Assembly (NCBI GenBank): GCA_026196875.1
Contig: JAPHTP010000106.1
Span: forward strand, 1 to 64,000
Direction: 5' to 3'
DNA length: 64,000 bases
Source: Kangiellaceae bacterium
GTDB lineage: Bacteria; Pseudomonadota; Gammaproteobacteria; Enterobacterales; Kangiellaceae
Shown in pieces: positions 26,168-36,079 of the stretch. The notes below the pieces were generated by a model. The model was not told where the DNA came from. It did not search any database and saw only the letters and a program-made list of their open reading frames with translations. The translations under genes were made by a program, and so were the position numbers. How positions within the stretch are numbered: position 1 is the first letter of the stretch; each line of letters begins with the position of its first letter.

Positions 26168-27650
26168 ACCGTACTTCCTCTAACCGCCGAGCTAAGTGTT
26201 TTTTATCAATTTTGCTATTAACCGTTAACTCAAACTCTTCAAAAAAATAAACTTCCCTCGGCAAGTAATCTCTATCTATCTTATGTTTAATCCAACTCAA
26301 TACATCATCTCTGACATCCGGATTATCTTGATGTAGTTGAATGGCCAATACCGCGATCTCATCACCATTTTTATCGGCACCCGAAATTACCGCAACCAAG
26401 TTAATATTGGAATTTTTTTCAACCTCATCTTCTATGTCTTTGGGATATAAGCAAAAGCCAGATTGTTTAATAAGCTCTTTACTTCTGCCTTTAAAAAAGA
26501 AAAAACCTTCTTCATCTTGAATAAAGAGATCTCCGGTAGCCAACCAGTTATCATCTCGGTACTTTCCAGGAATGAGGCGCGCCCCACCTTTTGCTTCAAC
26601 GTTACAGTATTGTTGCATTAATCCAGAACCTCTAACGTAGAGCTCTCCGACTTCACCAAATTCAACTTCTCTATAAATTATTTGTGCTCCAATTTTATTT
26701 TCTTGGAATAGCTTTGCTTCGATCCCTGGAATCGGAAGTCCCACTGAACCCATTTTTTTCTCTAGCAACTCAGGTTCAAGATATAGGGCCCGCTTACACT
26801 CAGTTAATCCATACATAGGAAATATAGATAACTGAGGAAAACTTTCTTTCCATGAGCGAATTACAGCTTCACTTAAGTGACCTCCGGTATTGGTGAGCTT
26901 TACTAAAGAGTTCATATCGTTACGAGCAATTTTCACTACTTTAATTATTGAACTCGCCATTGCAGGCACAATTGGCAGTAAGGTTATCTTGTTTTTACAA
27001 ATGAACTTAACAACTTTTAGTGGATTAAATTGACCTTCGTAAATTGTGACTTGACAGTCTCGATAAAGAGAAAATAGAACTTGGTAAAGGCCATAGTCAA
27101 AAGACAAAGGTGAAAGTCCAAGGATATGTTCGTTTGAATCGATTCGAAGATATTGGCTAATCGAATGCAAAGAAGAAACGACACTAGAATGTGTCAACAT
27201 AATACCTTTCGGTATGCCAGTACTACCCGAAGTATAAATAATTAATGCAAGATCACTCCCACTGACTCTGGGATCACTTTTATACTTAAATTTCGAAGTT
27301 AGCTCAATGTGGCTTTCTAAAAGAGTAATTTTCTCATCTTGAAAAATGGCTTTCGCATTGCAGTCCTTAGCGATAATTGAAACATCAGAATCTGACATTC
27401 CTCCTTTCACCGGAACAACTACAACTCCTTTAAACCATGCGACCAGCATAGTGGAAACGGCTAGCAAAGGAGAGTCTGTTTTCACGACCAGCCGTTCGCC
27501 ATGGCCTAAATTTATTTTACTGAACTGTTGTCGACTTAACTCGACAGCTTGTTTGGTTAGCTTTTGCTCGGAATCGCTTAAGCTAATTTCACCATTCCAA
27601 TTTTCGGCGACTACTTTTTCAAATAGCTCTGCCAAAGAGAAAACAGGCAT
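26160..27650 (-). CDS. AMP-forming acyl/aminoacyl ligase
   Basis: A 496-residue adenylate-forming enzyme, first gene of the operon. Motifs: IIYTSGSTGIPKGI (ATP loop, near residue 140), YGLTECKRA (A5), WLATGDLF (A7), FFKGRSKELIKQSGFCLYP (A8 hinge) and NSKIDKK carrying the C-terminal catalytic Lys. It should activate a carboxylate as the adenylate and load it onto the operon's acyl carrier protein. The organisation resembles TIGR03098-type ligases of exosortase-A clusters and the BtrJ/BtrK/BtrI set. I chose ATG 27650, with GGGGA five bases upstream; a TTG twelve bases earlier lacks that spacing. The substrate is not predictable by eye. Confidence 0.9.
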   Translation of the reverse strand: MPVFSLAELFEKVVAENWNGEISLSDSEQKLTKQAVELSRQQFSKINLGHGERLVVKTDSPLLAVSTMLVAWFKGVVVVPVKGGMSDSDVSIIAKDCNAKAIFQDEKITLLESHIELTSKFKYKSDPRVSGSDLALIIYTSGSTGIPKGIMLTHSSVVSSLHSISQYLRIDSNEHILGLSPLSFDYGLYQVLFSLYRDCQVTIYEGQFNPLKVVKFICKNKITLLPIVPAMASSIIKVVKIARNDMNSLVKLTNTGGHLSEAVIRSWKESFPQLSIFPMYGLTECKRALYLEPELLEKKMGSVGLPIPGIEAKLFQENKIGAQIIYREVEFGEVGELYVRGSGLMQQYCNVEAKGGARLIPGKYRDDNWLATGDLFIQDEEGFFFFKGRSKELIKQSGFCLYPKDIEDEVEKNSNINLVAVISGADKNGDEIAVLAIQLHQDNPDVRDDVLSWIKHKIDRDYLPREVYFFEEFELTVNSKIDKKHLARRLEEVRYA

Positions 27651-27705
27651 AACTTTCCCCAAGTTGATTGAAGCAATAATAAGTAATTAGACATCTTCTA
27701 AAAAT

Positions 27706-27734
27706 TTTATATTTTTATAGAGGGCTTCTGTTTA
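27706..27734 (-). promoter_or_regulatory. Possible sigma-70 promoter of the accessory operon
   Basis: On the minus strand TAAACA (27734-27729) is followed after 17 bases by TATAAA (27711-27706). The start site would be near 27699, leaving a leader of about 50 nt before the ligase ATG at 27650. The -35 box matches four of six consensus bases and the -10 box five of six. The surrounding DNA is very AT-rich, so chance matches are common. Confidence 0.4.
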
Positions 27735-28758
27735 GTTATGATGGAAATTTAAAGAAAACTCCCTTACCCTCCATCTTTATTTTTTATGGAACTACAACCG
27801 AAAGCTATAGGCTTTACAAACTAACAATTACTAATCTTCTAAAAGCGTAGACATTCACGATGCCTGCACTAAACACTTAGTACTAGCGCCATCTAAAAAT
27901 CTGAATCAATACACTTCTGGCTGCTTGTCCATTTCTCTTTTTTTGAGTGATTTTTCGTTATTTATTTTTAAACTCTATACGTTACTTTTAATTCTATTTA
28001 TTTGAACAAGAGGTTCTTTTTATTGAATAATTAAAAATAATATTCCTTAATTTTTTTTCGAAGCAAACGTAAATATTTCGCAATAATTTTAAACGCGACG
28101 CCCTTTTTTTAGTTTTATTTACCAACTGAGATTATTTATTTCAAACCAAGATGTTCTAACAGGGTTAGGAAAATTTAGTTTTAATAAAGTTTTTTTTGCA
28201 ATAACACTTTTTAATAAAATTAAAAATTGTAATTGCAACAATTTGATATCAAAAGAGCTTCCCGAAAAGCTTTTATCTATAAATTTGAAATGGATTATTT
28301 ATCGTTTTTTTGTGCAGATAAGTATCCGGTTTCTAGCAAGAAGCACTAACATAAGTTTTTTATAAATCCTCATTTACTAGATTCTTCTGTTTAACTTATG
28401 CGTCTTTGAAATTTGTCTTTCCGGATAAATGAAGTTTGCAACGTAAGAAAAAGAGACTATGCCAATGTCACTTTTTAATAGGGAGGTATGTTCACTTTGC
28501 TTTGCCTTTGTTTTACTTTTGCTTTATTGCTCCGACCGAATCTATAGATTTATGGAATTGGAAGTTTTCGGCCCACTTGCTTAAGCTAATTAATTATCGC
28601 TTCTATTTACCCAGAGAAAACACCAAGTTGTCAGCGAACTCGATTAAATAGTAATATTTAGCTCTGTTCTCGTGCCCCTCAAAAAAGAGGTACTTATCTA
28701 TATTATTGGTAAATAGGCCATCGCCCCCCAATAAGGCCGAATTTCCGTCTATTTAGCC
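27735..28758. other. AT-rich intergenic region without a supported gene
   Basis: About 1 kb between the accessory operon promoter and the rpsT promoter. It is visibly AT-rich with many runs of T or A. The only open frame of note (28436-28651, TTG start) has no ribosome-binding site or recognisable content. AAAAGAGCTT and AAAAGCTTTT at 28251-28274 form a weak imperfect hairpin. I see no direct repeats, tRNA or IS end. It may hold regulatory sites for the divergent operon. Confidence 0.6.
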
Positions 28759-28787
28759 TTGATATTACAAGGAAAAACCTGTATATT
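28759..28787 (+). promoter_or_regulatory. Sigma-70 promoter of rpsT
   Basis: TTGATA at 28759-28764 and TATATT at 28782-28787 are separated by exactly 17 bases. A GC-rich discriminator (GCCGCACC) follows, as in growth-rate-controlled ribosomal promoters. Transcription would start near 28794, giving a leader of about 35 nt before the TTG start of rpsT. Confidence 0.8.
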
Positions 28788-28828
28788 GCCGCACCTTAAA
28801 TCTAATGCCTATTTTCAGGAGCAAAGCC

Positions 28829-29092
28829 TTGGCTAATATTAAATCCGCAAAAAAGCGTGCACGTCAGGCTGAAGGTCGTCGCCAGCATAACGCTAGCCGT
28901 CGTTCTATGATGCGCACATATATGAAGAAAGTTGTTGCTGCGATTGCATCTGGCGACAAATCTGCAGCTGAAGCTGCATACACTAAAGCAGTGTCTGTTT
29001 TAGACGTTGCTGCAGGTAAAGGCCTAATTCACGCAAACAAAGCTGCTCGTCATAAGAGCCGTTTCAATGCGCAAATCAAGGCAATGGCATAA
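28829..29092 (+). CDS. rpsT: 30S ribosomal protein S20
   Basis: S20 is a small basic protein of the 30S subunit. The start is TTG 28829, giving (M)[14 protein letters not shown], the invariant family N-terminus. AGGAG at 28817-28821 is seven bases upstream. A longer frame from 28805 would add eight residues not found in the family. UUG is also the start of rpsT in E. coli, where it takes part in autoregulation by S20. Length (87 residues) is normal. In related bacteria this gene lies beside murJ; here the accessory operon separates them. Confidence 0.97.
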   Translation: MANIKSAKKRARQAEGRRQHNASRRSMMRTYMKKVVAAIASGDKSAAEAAYTKAVSVLDVAAGKGLIHANKAARHKSRFNAQIKAMA

Positions 29093-29120
29093 TCGATAGA
29101 TTATTGGCCTACCAGATACG

Positions 29121-29147
29121 AAAAAACCCGCTTTTAGCGGGTTTTTT
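29121..29147. terminator. Bidirectional intrinsic terminator between rpsT and obgE
   Basis: AAAAAACCCGC and GCGGGTTTTTT form an 11-bp stem with a TTTTA loop. The T run on the plus side ends rpsT, and the A run on the other side serves obgE transcripts coming from the right. Confidence 0.95.
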
Positions 29148-29172
29148 ATTGTTTTAATTTTATTCTTTCTTC

Positions 29173-30399
<1,227 letters not shown>

Positions 30400-30433
30400 T
30401 TATCGCAGAAAATCGGATAAAACTCTTAATATA

Positions 30434-30462
30434 AAAAAAGCCCCGATATTCGGAGCTTTTTT
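30434..30462 (-). terminator. Intrinsic terminator after rpmA
   Basis: AAAAAAGCCCCGA and TCGGAGCTTTTTT pair with one mismatch around a TAT loop, between rpmA and obgE. It would end most rplU-rpmA transcripts in the minus direction, so obgE probably also has its own promoter or depends on read-through. Confidence 0.85.
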
Positions 30463-30506
30463 ATTCTTTTAAGCTAACTACTTAAGTAGCTAGCTGAAGA
30501 TCGCAA

Positions 30507-30764
30507 TTAGCTAGCAACGATGCTAACAGTGCGACGGTTACGTAAACCTTTAACTTCAAATTTAACTTCGCCATCAGCTTTAGCGAATAAAGTGTGGTCA
30601 CGGCCAACACCTACATTATTACCTGCGTGGAAATGAGTGCCACGTTGGCGCACTAGGATGCTACCTGCTGAAACTTGCTCACCGCCAAAGCGCTTAACAC
30701 CAAGGCGTTTACTTTCGGAATCGCGACCGTTACGGGTACTACCACCAGCTTTCTTATGTGCCAT
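30507..30764 (-). CDS. rpmA: 50S ribosomal protein L27
   Basis: L27 (85 residues) reaches the peptidyl-transferase centre with its N-terminus. The sequence starts [19 protein letters not shown], the standard proteobacterial start with no cleaved extension. It lies 30 nt after rplU and before obgE, the conserved rplU-rpmA-obgE order. The ATG is preceded by a GGAGA-type ribosome-binding site. Confidence 0.98.
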   Translation of the reverse strand: MAHKKAGGSTRNGRDSESKRLGVKRFGGEQVSAGSILVRQRGTHFHAGNNVGVGRDHTLFAKADGEVKFEVKGLRNRRTVSIVAS

Positions 30765-30794
30765 TTTATCTCTCCAAAATCTCTATAAGTTCAA

Positions 30795-31106
30795 TTACTT
30801 GCTGATGCCAGTAATCTTAACTTCAGTAAACCACTGACGATGGCCCATCTGTTTGCGATGGTGCTTACGACGTTTAAATTTAACGATCTTGATTTTCTTA
30901 CCACGACCGTGCTCTACAATCTCACCAGAGACTTTAGCACCTTCTAAGTATGGTGCACCAAGTGCTAAATCAGCACCTTCACCAACTAATAAAATCTTAT
31001 CGAAATCGATTGCTGCGCCTTTTTCGGCGTCAATTTTCTCAAGGCGAACAACTTGGCCTTCAGAAACTCGGTGTTGTTTACCACCACTTTGAATCACTGC
31101 GTACAT
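30795..31106 (-). CDS. rplU: 50S ribosomal protein L21
   Basis: L21 (103 residues) is a 23S rRNA-binding protein of the large subunit. It starts at ATG 31106 ([14 protein letters not shown]), seven bases after GGAGAG. The frame begins five codons earlier, but those residues contain the ribosome-binding site. The C-terminal block [14 protein letters not shown] is characteristic. First gene of rplU-rpmA. Confidence 0.98.
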   Translation of the reverse strand: MYAVIQSGGKQHRVSEGQVVRLEKIDAEKGAAIDFDKILLVGEGADLALGAPYLEGAKVSGEIVEHGRGKKIKIVKFKRRKHHRKQMGHRQWFTEVKITGISK

Positions 31107-31528
31107 AGTGAATCTCTCCATTACATAATTGTAGCTTCTTGATTTTCATAAGAAAACTAAGAAGTCTACTGGCTTAGTTTTAAGTTTTTGTCAGGACCCT
31201 AGGCAGCTAGTACCGCTTTAAATCTAGCTTTCAAAACCTTGGGATTCCTTTTGAGGGCGCGAATTTTAAGGCATTAGGCCGTTTGTAGCAAGCCTAAATA
31301 TAGGAAATTTGTCGAATTTTTGCCTATTTATGACTGGATAATTAATAGATGCCAGCAATAATGAGTTTTTCCTTGACCCAATGGCGCCAACACCATAGCA
31401 TTCGTGCCATAAATAGGCTATTCCAACACGCAACTAGTTATCATCCTCGCTTTAAATTACTACTTTTCATGTAGAAATTGGAGGTTGTACGTATAACTTA
31501 TTAATAATATTGAAAAAATACGAAATAA
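31107..31528. other. Divergent intergenic region between rplU and ispB
   Basis: About 420 bases that should hold the promoters of both operons. On the plus strand TTGACC (31373-31378) is followed after 17 bases by TAGCAT, a weak candidate for ispB. On the minus strand CTGACA (31194-31189) could be a -35 box for rplU, without a good -10. No open frame or repeat is evident. ispB has no clear ribosome-binding site. Confidence 0.5.
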
Positions 31529-32497
31529 ATGGCTGATATAAAATCAATTACCCAATTAGTCGAGTCCGACTTCAACGCCACCAACCAAGTCATTCTTGAA
31601 CAATTACAGTCTGATGTTACTCTAGTCAATCAACTAGGTCACTATATAGTAGCTGCTGGCGGTAAAAGACTTCGTCCACTTTTAGTTCTTATTACAGCTA
31701 ACGCACTTGGCTACAGAGGTAACCAACATCATGTAGCTGCAGCAATTATTGAATTCATTCACACCGCGACCTTATTACATGACGATGTAGTTGATGAAAG
31801 CGACCGCCGCAGAGGCAGAGACACAGCTAATGCACTGTTCGGTAACGCGGCTAGTGTATTAGTTGGAGACTTTCTTTATTCTCGCTCATTCCAAATGATG
31901 GTTCAGCTTGACCAGATGGAAGTCATGCAGATTTTGGCTAACACAACCAACCAGATAGCCGAAGGTGAAGTTCTGCAACTTATGAACTGTAATGACCCTG
32001 ACGCTACCGAAGAAAGCTATTACAAAGTTATCAAGAACAAAACCGCCATACTGTTTGCAGCAGCCTGTAAGCTAGGTGCGATAATTACCGGTAAGCCCGA
32101 ATTGGCAGAAAGCCTGCACAATTATGGTTTACATCTTGGTCTTGCATTCCAGCTGATGGATGACGCACTTGATTATGTTGCGGATAGTGAAGAACTTGGC
32201 AAGAACGTCGGCGACGACCTCGCGGAAGGAAAACCGACCCTACCACTAATCTATGCCAAACAGAATACAACTGAAGAGAATCAAACTCTTATAAAAAAGT
32301 GTATCGAAGAAGGCGGTTTAGAACATCTTGAGGAAATACAGGCTGTTATTAAAGAAACCAAAGCTATCGATTACACCTTAGATAAAGCAAAAAAAGAAGT
32401 CGCAATTGCCAAAGCTAATCTAGCAGGTATGCCGGATAATGAATTTACTGAGGCTTTATCTGTACTGGCTGATTTATCGGTTGATCGAACCTACTAA
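31529..32497 (+). CDS. ispB: Octaprenyl diphosphate synthase
   Basis: A 322-residue trans-polyprenyl diphosphate synthase that makes the side chain of ubiquinone and menaquinone. The first Asp-rich motif LLHDDVVDESDRRRG starts near residue 82 (Asp85, Asp86, Asp89), and the second is QLMDDALDY near 210. GGKRLRP at 44-50 binds the diphosphate. It lies divergent from rplU, the standard gammaproteobacterial arrangement. No strong Shine-Dalgarno sequence is visible before the ATG. Confidence 0.95.
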   Translation: MADIKSITQLVESDFNATNQVILEQLQSDVTLVNQLGHYIVAAGGKRLRPLLVLITANALGYRGNQHHVAAAIIEFIHTATLLHDDVVDESDRRRGRDTANALFGNAASVLVGDFLYSRSFQMMVQLDQMEVMQILANTTNQIAEGEVLQLMNCNDPDATEESYYKVIKNKTAILFAAACKLGAIITGKPELAESLHNYGLHLGLAFQLMDDALDYVADSEELGKNVGDDLAEGKPTLPLIYAKQNTTEENQTLIKKCIEEGGLEHLEEIQAVIKETKAIDYTLDKAKKEVAIAKANLAGMPDNEFTEALSVLADLSVDRTY

Positions 32498-32534
32498 ATA
32501 TCGAATTTACTAAGTAAAAGGATGTAAGTTAACA

Positions 32535-32969
32535 ATGACCGCAAAAGTCGAAACTCACATCCCCATTCAAGATCTTACTAAGAATATTTCCCTTGAGGAT
32601 AAGTGTAATCATTGCAATGGCAGTAAATGTTGCCAATATACAACGATTCAAATAGACACTCCTCGCTCAATTCGAGAATTCGACAACCTACTTTGGCAGG
32701 TGTCACACATAAACACTCACATATTTAAAGACAGTGATGGCTGGTACCTTTTGCTTTACGAAAAATGTCAACATTTGCAGCCGAGTGGCCAATGCGGCAT
32801 TTATGAAAAGCGACCTTTCGTTTGCCGCGAGCATGATAACAAAGAGTGTGAATTTGACTATGAATTCAACGAAGGGACAGAGTTATACTTTGTAGACTAC
32901 GAATCGTTTGATAACTTTTGCAGACAGAAATTTAAAAGTTGGGACAAGCGATTTAGCACAAGCAAGTAA
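32535..32969 (+). CDS. YkgJ-family cysteine cluster protein
   Basis: A 144-residue protein with the CxxCxGxCC-like start of the YkgJ/UPF0153 family: CNHCNGSKCCQY near residue 25, and later CGIYEKRPFVCREH. These cysteines are thought to bind zinc or an Fe-S cluster; the function is unknown. It lies 37 nt downstream of ispB on the same strand and may be cotranscribed. AAGGATG precedes the start. Confidence 0.88.
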   Translation: MTAKVETHIPIQDLTKNISLEDKCNHCNGSKCCQYTTIQIDTPRSIREFDNLLWQVSHINTHIFKDSDGWYLLLYEKCQHLQPSGQCGIYEKRPFVCREHDNKECEFDYEFNEGTELYFVDYESFDNFCRQKFKSWDKRFSTSK

Positions 32970-33024
32970 ACGAAACTTAGTAGAAAACGTTTAAACAGTT
33001 GATCCAATTATAAAAGGAATGACT

Positions 33025-34326
33025 ATGTCTAGAGTTTTACCCACAATTTTGCTCGTACTTTTTACTTGGGGATGTGGAGATAGTGAACAACCGGGTGTCG
33101 CTCAAGGCGCGATAGTCCCTCCAACGTTATGTACGGCTGACACCGAAAAACAATTTGTGTTTGCTGTTATGAACGACACATACCTTTACTACAATCAAGT
33201 CCCCTCTGTAAATCTAGATGAATATGAGACAGCCGAATCATTGCTCGAAGATTTACGAGTTTCACCCGATCGATTCAGCTATATTACTTCTGCCGAAGCA
33301 AATGAGAATTTCTTTGAAGAAGGCACATATATCGGTTTTGGCTTCAATTCTTCGCCACTCCCCTCGGAACAAGCTTACGTAATCAACTTTGTTTATGATA
33401 ATTCGGCCGTGGGCCAAGCGGGAATAATTCGCTCAGACCGAATTCTGGCAGTAGACGGAGTAAGTTCCCAGGAACTTATCGATACTATTGGGCTAAGTGA
33501 GCAACTCGCAAGTATAAATGAAGGAGAGTCAGCAACTTTTACGATTCAATCAATTGGTGCGGAACCAAGAGATGTGATTCTAACTAAAGGTCTGGTTACG
33601 ATGAATACCGTTCTAAAAGCTGAAGTTGTAGAAAACCAAGGTAGAAGCATAGGCTATGTCGCGGTTAGTAACTTTATAGAAAACACATCCCCAGACTTTA
33701 CGGAAGTGGCAACCACATTTAATAACGCTTCAATTGACGAACTTGTACTGGATCTTCGCTATAACGGCGGTGGTCGTGTTTCCGCCGCATTAACTGTAGC
33801 TTCCCTCATTGGGGGAGCATCTACTAACGGCAACAATTTTGCGAAATATATCCACAATGACAAATATATAGCTGATAACAGAAGTATTTTGTTTAGCGAG
33901 TTAAGCGATGCTATGAATTTATCCAGGGTTTATGTCCTAACCACTGATTCCACCTGCTCTGCTAGTGAATTAGTAATGAATAGCCTGTCTCCTTTTGCCG
34001 ATGTGATCAGAATTGGCGGTACTACTTGCGGCAAACCTATTGGATTCTACGGCAAGACATTTTGCGAAAAACTCATCCAGCCTATCGAGCTTGAGATCCG
34101 AAATCACTTTGATGAAGGTGGATACTTTGACGGTTTAACACCAACTTGCGAACAAGAAGATATAGTGAGTACCGATTTTGCTAATGTGCAAGACGCTATG
34201 TTTGCCCATGCGATTTACCATATGGACAATGCGGCTTGCGATCCTTCTACTTCAACTGCTAGTGAGAAAAAATCTAGGTTTATCAAAACATTAGCTCCAA
34301 CAGATCCTTTAAAAACCAATCACTGA
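33025..34326 (+). CDS. S41-family (C-terminal processing) peptidase, exported
   Basis: A 433-residue protein with a short hydrophobic signal ending at a Cys (FTWGCGD), which suggests a lipoprotein although the lipobox is not canonical. A PDZ-like region covers about residues 100-190 (GFGFNSS, VGQAGIIRSDRILAVDG). The peptidase domain has the RYNGGG strand, the probable nucleophile Ser314 in TCSASELVMNSL, and Lys337 in TTCGKPIG, giving a Ser-Lys dyad. Several extra cysteines may form disulfides. I chose ATG 33025, with AGGA about eight bases upstream, over ATG 33019. Confidence 0.88.
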   Translation: MSRVLPTILLVLFTWGCGDSEQPGVAQGAIVPPTLCTADTEKQFVFAVMNDTYLYYNQVPSVNLDEYETAESLLEDLRVSPDRFSYITSAEANENFFEEGTYIGFGFNSSPLPSEQAYVINFVYDNSAVGQAGIIRSDRILAVDGVSSQELIDTIGLSEQLASINEGESATFTIQSIGAEPRDVILTKGLVTMNTVLKAEVVENQGRSIGYVAVSNFIENTSPDFTEVATTFNNASIDELVLDLRYNGGGRVSAALTVASLIGGASTNGNNFAKYIHNDKYIADNRSILFSELSDAMNLSRVYVLTTDSTCSASELVMNSLSPFADVIRIGGTTCGKPIGFYGKTFCEKLIQPIELEIRNHFDEGGYFDGLTPTCEQEDIVSTDFANVQDAMFAHAIYHMDNAACDPSTSTASEKKSRFIKTLAPTDPLKTNH

Positions 34327-34342
34327 TTTGGTCTTTAATAAT

Positions 34343-34387
34343 AAGCCCGTATTTCGTCATATTTATGTAGTTTACGGGCTTTTTATT
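34343..34387 (+). terminator. Intrinsic terminator after the S41 peptidase gene
   Basis: AAGCCCGTA (34343-34351) pairs with TACGGGCTT (34373-34381), followed by TTTATTTG. The loop is 21 nt and could fold further. Confidence 0.8.
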
Positions 34388-34470
34388 TGCTAAAATGCCG
34401 CCCACTTTTTACCCAGTAAAGTACATTCTCTGAACAGAGAAAAAACCCCATGGAGTTAACGGTGGAGAAA

Positions 34471-36006
34471 ATGGCGACACAACACCTAAATTTAACAAGC
34501 GATCAGCTTATTGATATGGCAATCGAGCGCAAAGAAGGCGTTCTTGCTGCAAACGGCGCTTTAAGCGTTGAAACCGGAATTAGAACAGGACGTTCTCCTA
34601 AAGATCGTTTTATTGTCAAAGAAGCTTCAACCGAAGCTGATATCGATTGGGGTAATGTAAACCGCCCTTTCGATGAAAATAAGTTCAATGCTCTATGGGA
34701 CAGAGTTGAAACTTATTTAAATGAAAAAGACGCTTTTTTCACTTCTGAGCTTCATGTTGGTTCAGATCCTGAACACTATCTCCCTGCTAACGTGCGCACT
34801 GAAACAGCGTGGCAAAACCTTTTTGGTCGCAACTTATTTGTTCGCCCGGAAGCTTACAACCCAGGTGAAAAAGGCGAATGGCAAATTCTTAACTGTGCAG
34901 GGTTCAAATGTGATCCTGAAAGAGACGGCACCAATAGTGACGGTGTTGTAATTATTAATTTCGGTCAACGCAAAGTTCTTCTTGCCGGTATGCGCTACGC
35001 AGGCGAAATGAAGAAAGCCATGTTCTCTGTACAAAACTTTCTACTTCCTTCAAAAGATGTTTTACCAATGCATTGCGCTGCAAACAAAGACAAGAAAGGC
35101 GATGTAACTTTGTTCTTCGGCCTTTCTGGTACAGGTAAAACGACTCTTTCAGCCGACCCATCATGTGAGTTAATCGGTGATGACGAGCACGGTTGGGGCG
35201 TAGGTACTGTATTTAACATTGAAGGCGGTTGCTACGCAAAAACTATCGACCTTTCAAAGGAAAATGAACCGGTCATTTGGGATGCGATTAAACGCGGAAC
35301 AATTATTGAGAATGTAGTATTGGATGGCGAAGGCAAGCCTGACTATAGTGATGTATCTTTAAGCCAAAATGGCCGTGCAGGTTATCCTCGTGAGCACATT
35401 GAACTTCGTGTTGACGAAAACCGTGCTGGTGAGCCAAGTGCAGTAGTTTTCTTAACTTGTGACTTAACTGGTGTACTACCTCCAGTATCCATCCTTTCGA
35501 AAGAAGCTGCAGCATATCACTTCTTAAGTGGTTACACTGCAAAAGTTGGTTCAACTGAAATTGGTTCCACTGCGGCTATCGAGTCTACTTTCTCTACTTG
35601 TTTCGGTGCTCCTTTCTTCCCACGCCCGGCAGGCGTTTACGCTGAACTGTTAATGAAGCGTATCGAAGAAAATAATGCAAAAGTTTACTTAGTTAATACT
35701 GGCTGGACTGGTGGTTCGTACGCCAACGGTGGTAAACGATTCAGCATTCCGACAACTCGTGCAGTGATCTCCGCTATCCAGTCTGGTGCATTGGCAGACG
35801 CTGCAACTATTCGTATCGATGAGCTAAACCTTGATGTTCCTGTTGCAGTAGAAGGTGTCGAAGAAAAATTACTTCAACCTAAAAAAACCTGGGACAATCA
35901 CGCTGCATATGATGATGAAGCAAAAGCACTAGCAAAATTATTCCAGGATAACTTCGCTAAGTTTGATGTTTCTGAAGCGGTTAAAGCTGCTGGTCCTCAA
36001 GCTTAG
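34471..36006 (+). CDS. pckA: Phosphoenolpyruvate carboxykinase (ATP)
   Basis: A 511-residue ATP-dependent PEP carboxykinase that converts oxaloacetate to PEP in gluconeogenesis. The kinase loop GLSGTGKTT is at 217-225, followed by the metal-binding segment [17 protein letters not shown] near residue 45 binds substrate. I chose ATG 34471, with GGTGGAG a few bases upstream; ATG 34450 would place that site inside the gene. Growth on acetate needs this enzyme, which fits the acetate module elsewhere in the window. Confidence 0.97.
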   Translation: MATQHLNLTSDQLIDMAIERKEGVLAANGALSVETGIRTGRSPKDRFIVKEASTEADIDWGNVNRPFDENKFNALWDRVETYLNEKDAFFTSELHVGSDPEHYLPANVRTETAWQNLFGRNLFVRPEAYNPGEKGEWQILNCAGFKCDPERDGTNSDGVVIINFGQRKVLLAGMRYAGEMKKAMFSVQNFLLPSKDVLPMHCAANKDKKGDVTLFFGLSGTGKTTLSADPSCELIGDDEHGWGVGTVFNIEGGCYAKTIDLSKENEPVIWDAIKRGTIIENVVLDGEGKPDYSDVSLSQNGRAGYPREHIELRVDENRAGEPSAVVFLTCDLTGVLPPVSILSKEAAAYHFLSGYTAKVGSTEIGSTAAIESTFSTCFGAPFFPRPAGVYAELLMKRIEENNAKVYLVNTGWTGGSYANGGKRFSIPTTRAVISAIQSGALADAATIRIDELNLDVPVAVEGVEEKLLQPKKTWDNHAAYDDEAKALAKLFQDNFAKFDVSEAVKAAGPQA

Positions 36007-36021
36007 TAAGTTAATAGCAAT

Positions 36022-36049
36022 AAAAAAGGGAGCAATTGCTCCCTTTTTT
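36022..36049. terminator. Perfect palindromic terminator between pckA and the parvulin gene
   Basis: AAAAAAGGGAGCAA and TTGCTCCCTTTTTT form a perfect 28-nt palindrome with A and T runs, so it works for both convergent genes. Confidence 0.95.
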
Positions 36050-36079
36050 ATTTTTCAGAACTTAAATAGTTCAATAGAT

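Larger units (their letters stand above)
8513..27650 (-). other. 18-gene accessory operon: putative biosynthesis and outer-membrane export cluster
   Basis: Eighteen genes run in one direction with spacings from short overlaps to about 50 nt, so one transcript is likely. From the promoter side the order is: AMP-ligase, PLP decarboxylase, acyl-CoA-dehydrogenase-like, thiolase-fold, unknown, thiolase-fold, acyl-CoA dehydrogenase, flavin-dependent-halogenase-like, hydrolase, AsnB-like, acyl carrier protein, TPR, ABC ATPase, TPR-like, ABC permease, LolA-like, beta-barrel, TauE-like. The set interrupts the usual murJ/rpsT neighbourhood. No integrase, IS, tRNA or regulator gene is present. Treating it as a single pathway is inference from the tight organisation. 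Confidence 0.75.

Noticed and set aside
14922-27650. Reading the cluster as a prodigiosin/pyrrole-type proline pathway (ligase, ACP, acyl-CoA dehydrogenase, halogenase)
   Set aside because: The dehydrogenase is the long FadE-like type rather than the short prolyl-carrier type, and the decarboxylase, AsnB-like and thiolase-fold proteins do not belong to that pathway. It remains a loose analogy only.
28436-28651. 71-codon open frame in the AT-rich gap before rpsT
   Set aside because: It has a TTG start, no ribosome-binding site, a composition rich in Phe, Tyr, Leu and Lys as expected from AT-rich noise, and no recognisable motif.
31160-31200. Possible rplU promoter using CTGACA
   Set aside because: No acceptable -10 box lies 16-18 bases away on the minus strand, so it is not listed as a promoter feature.
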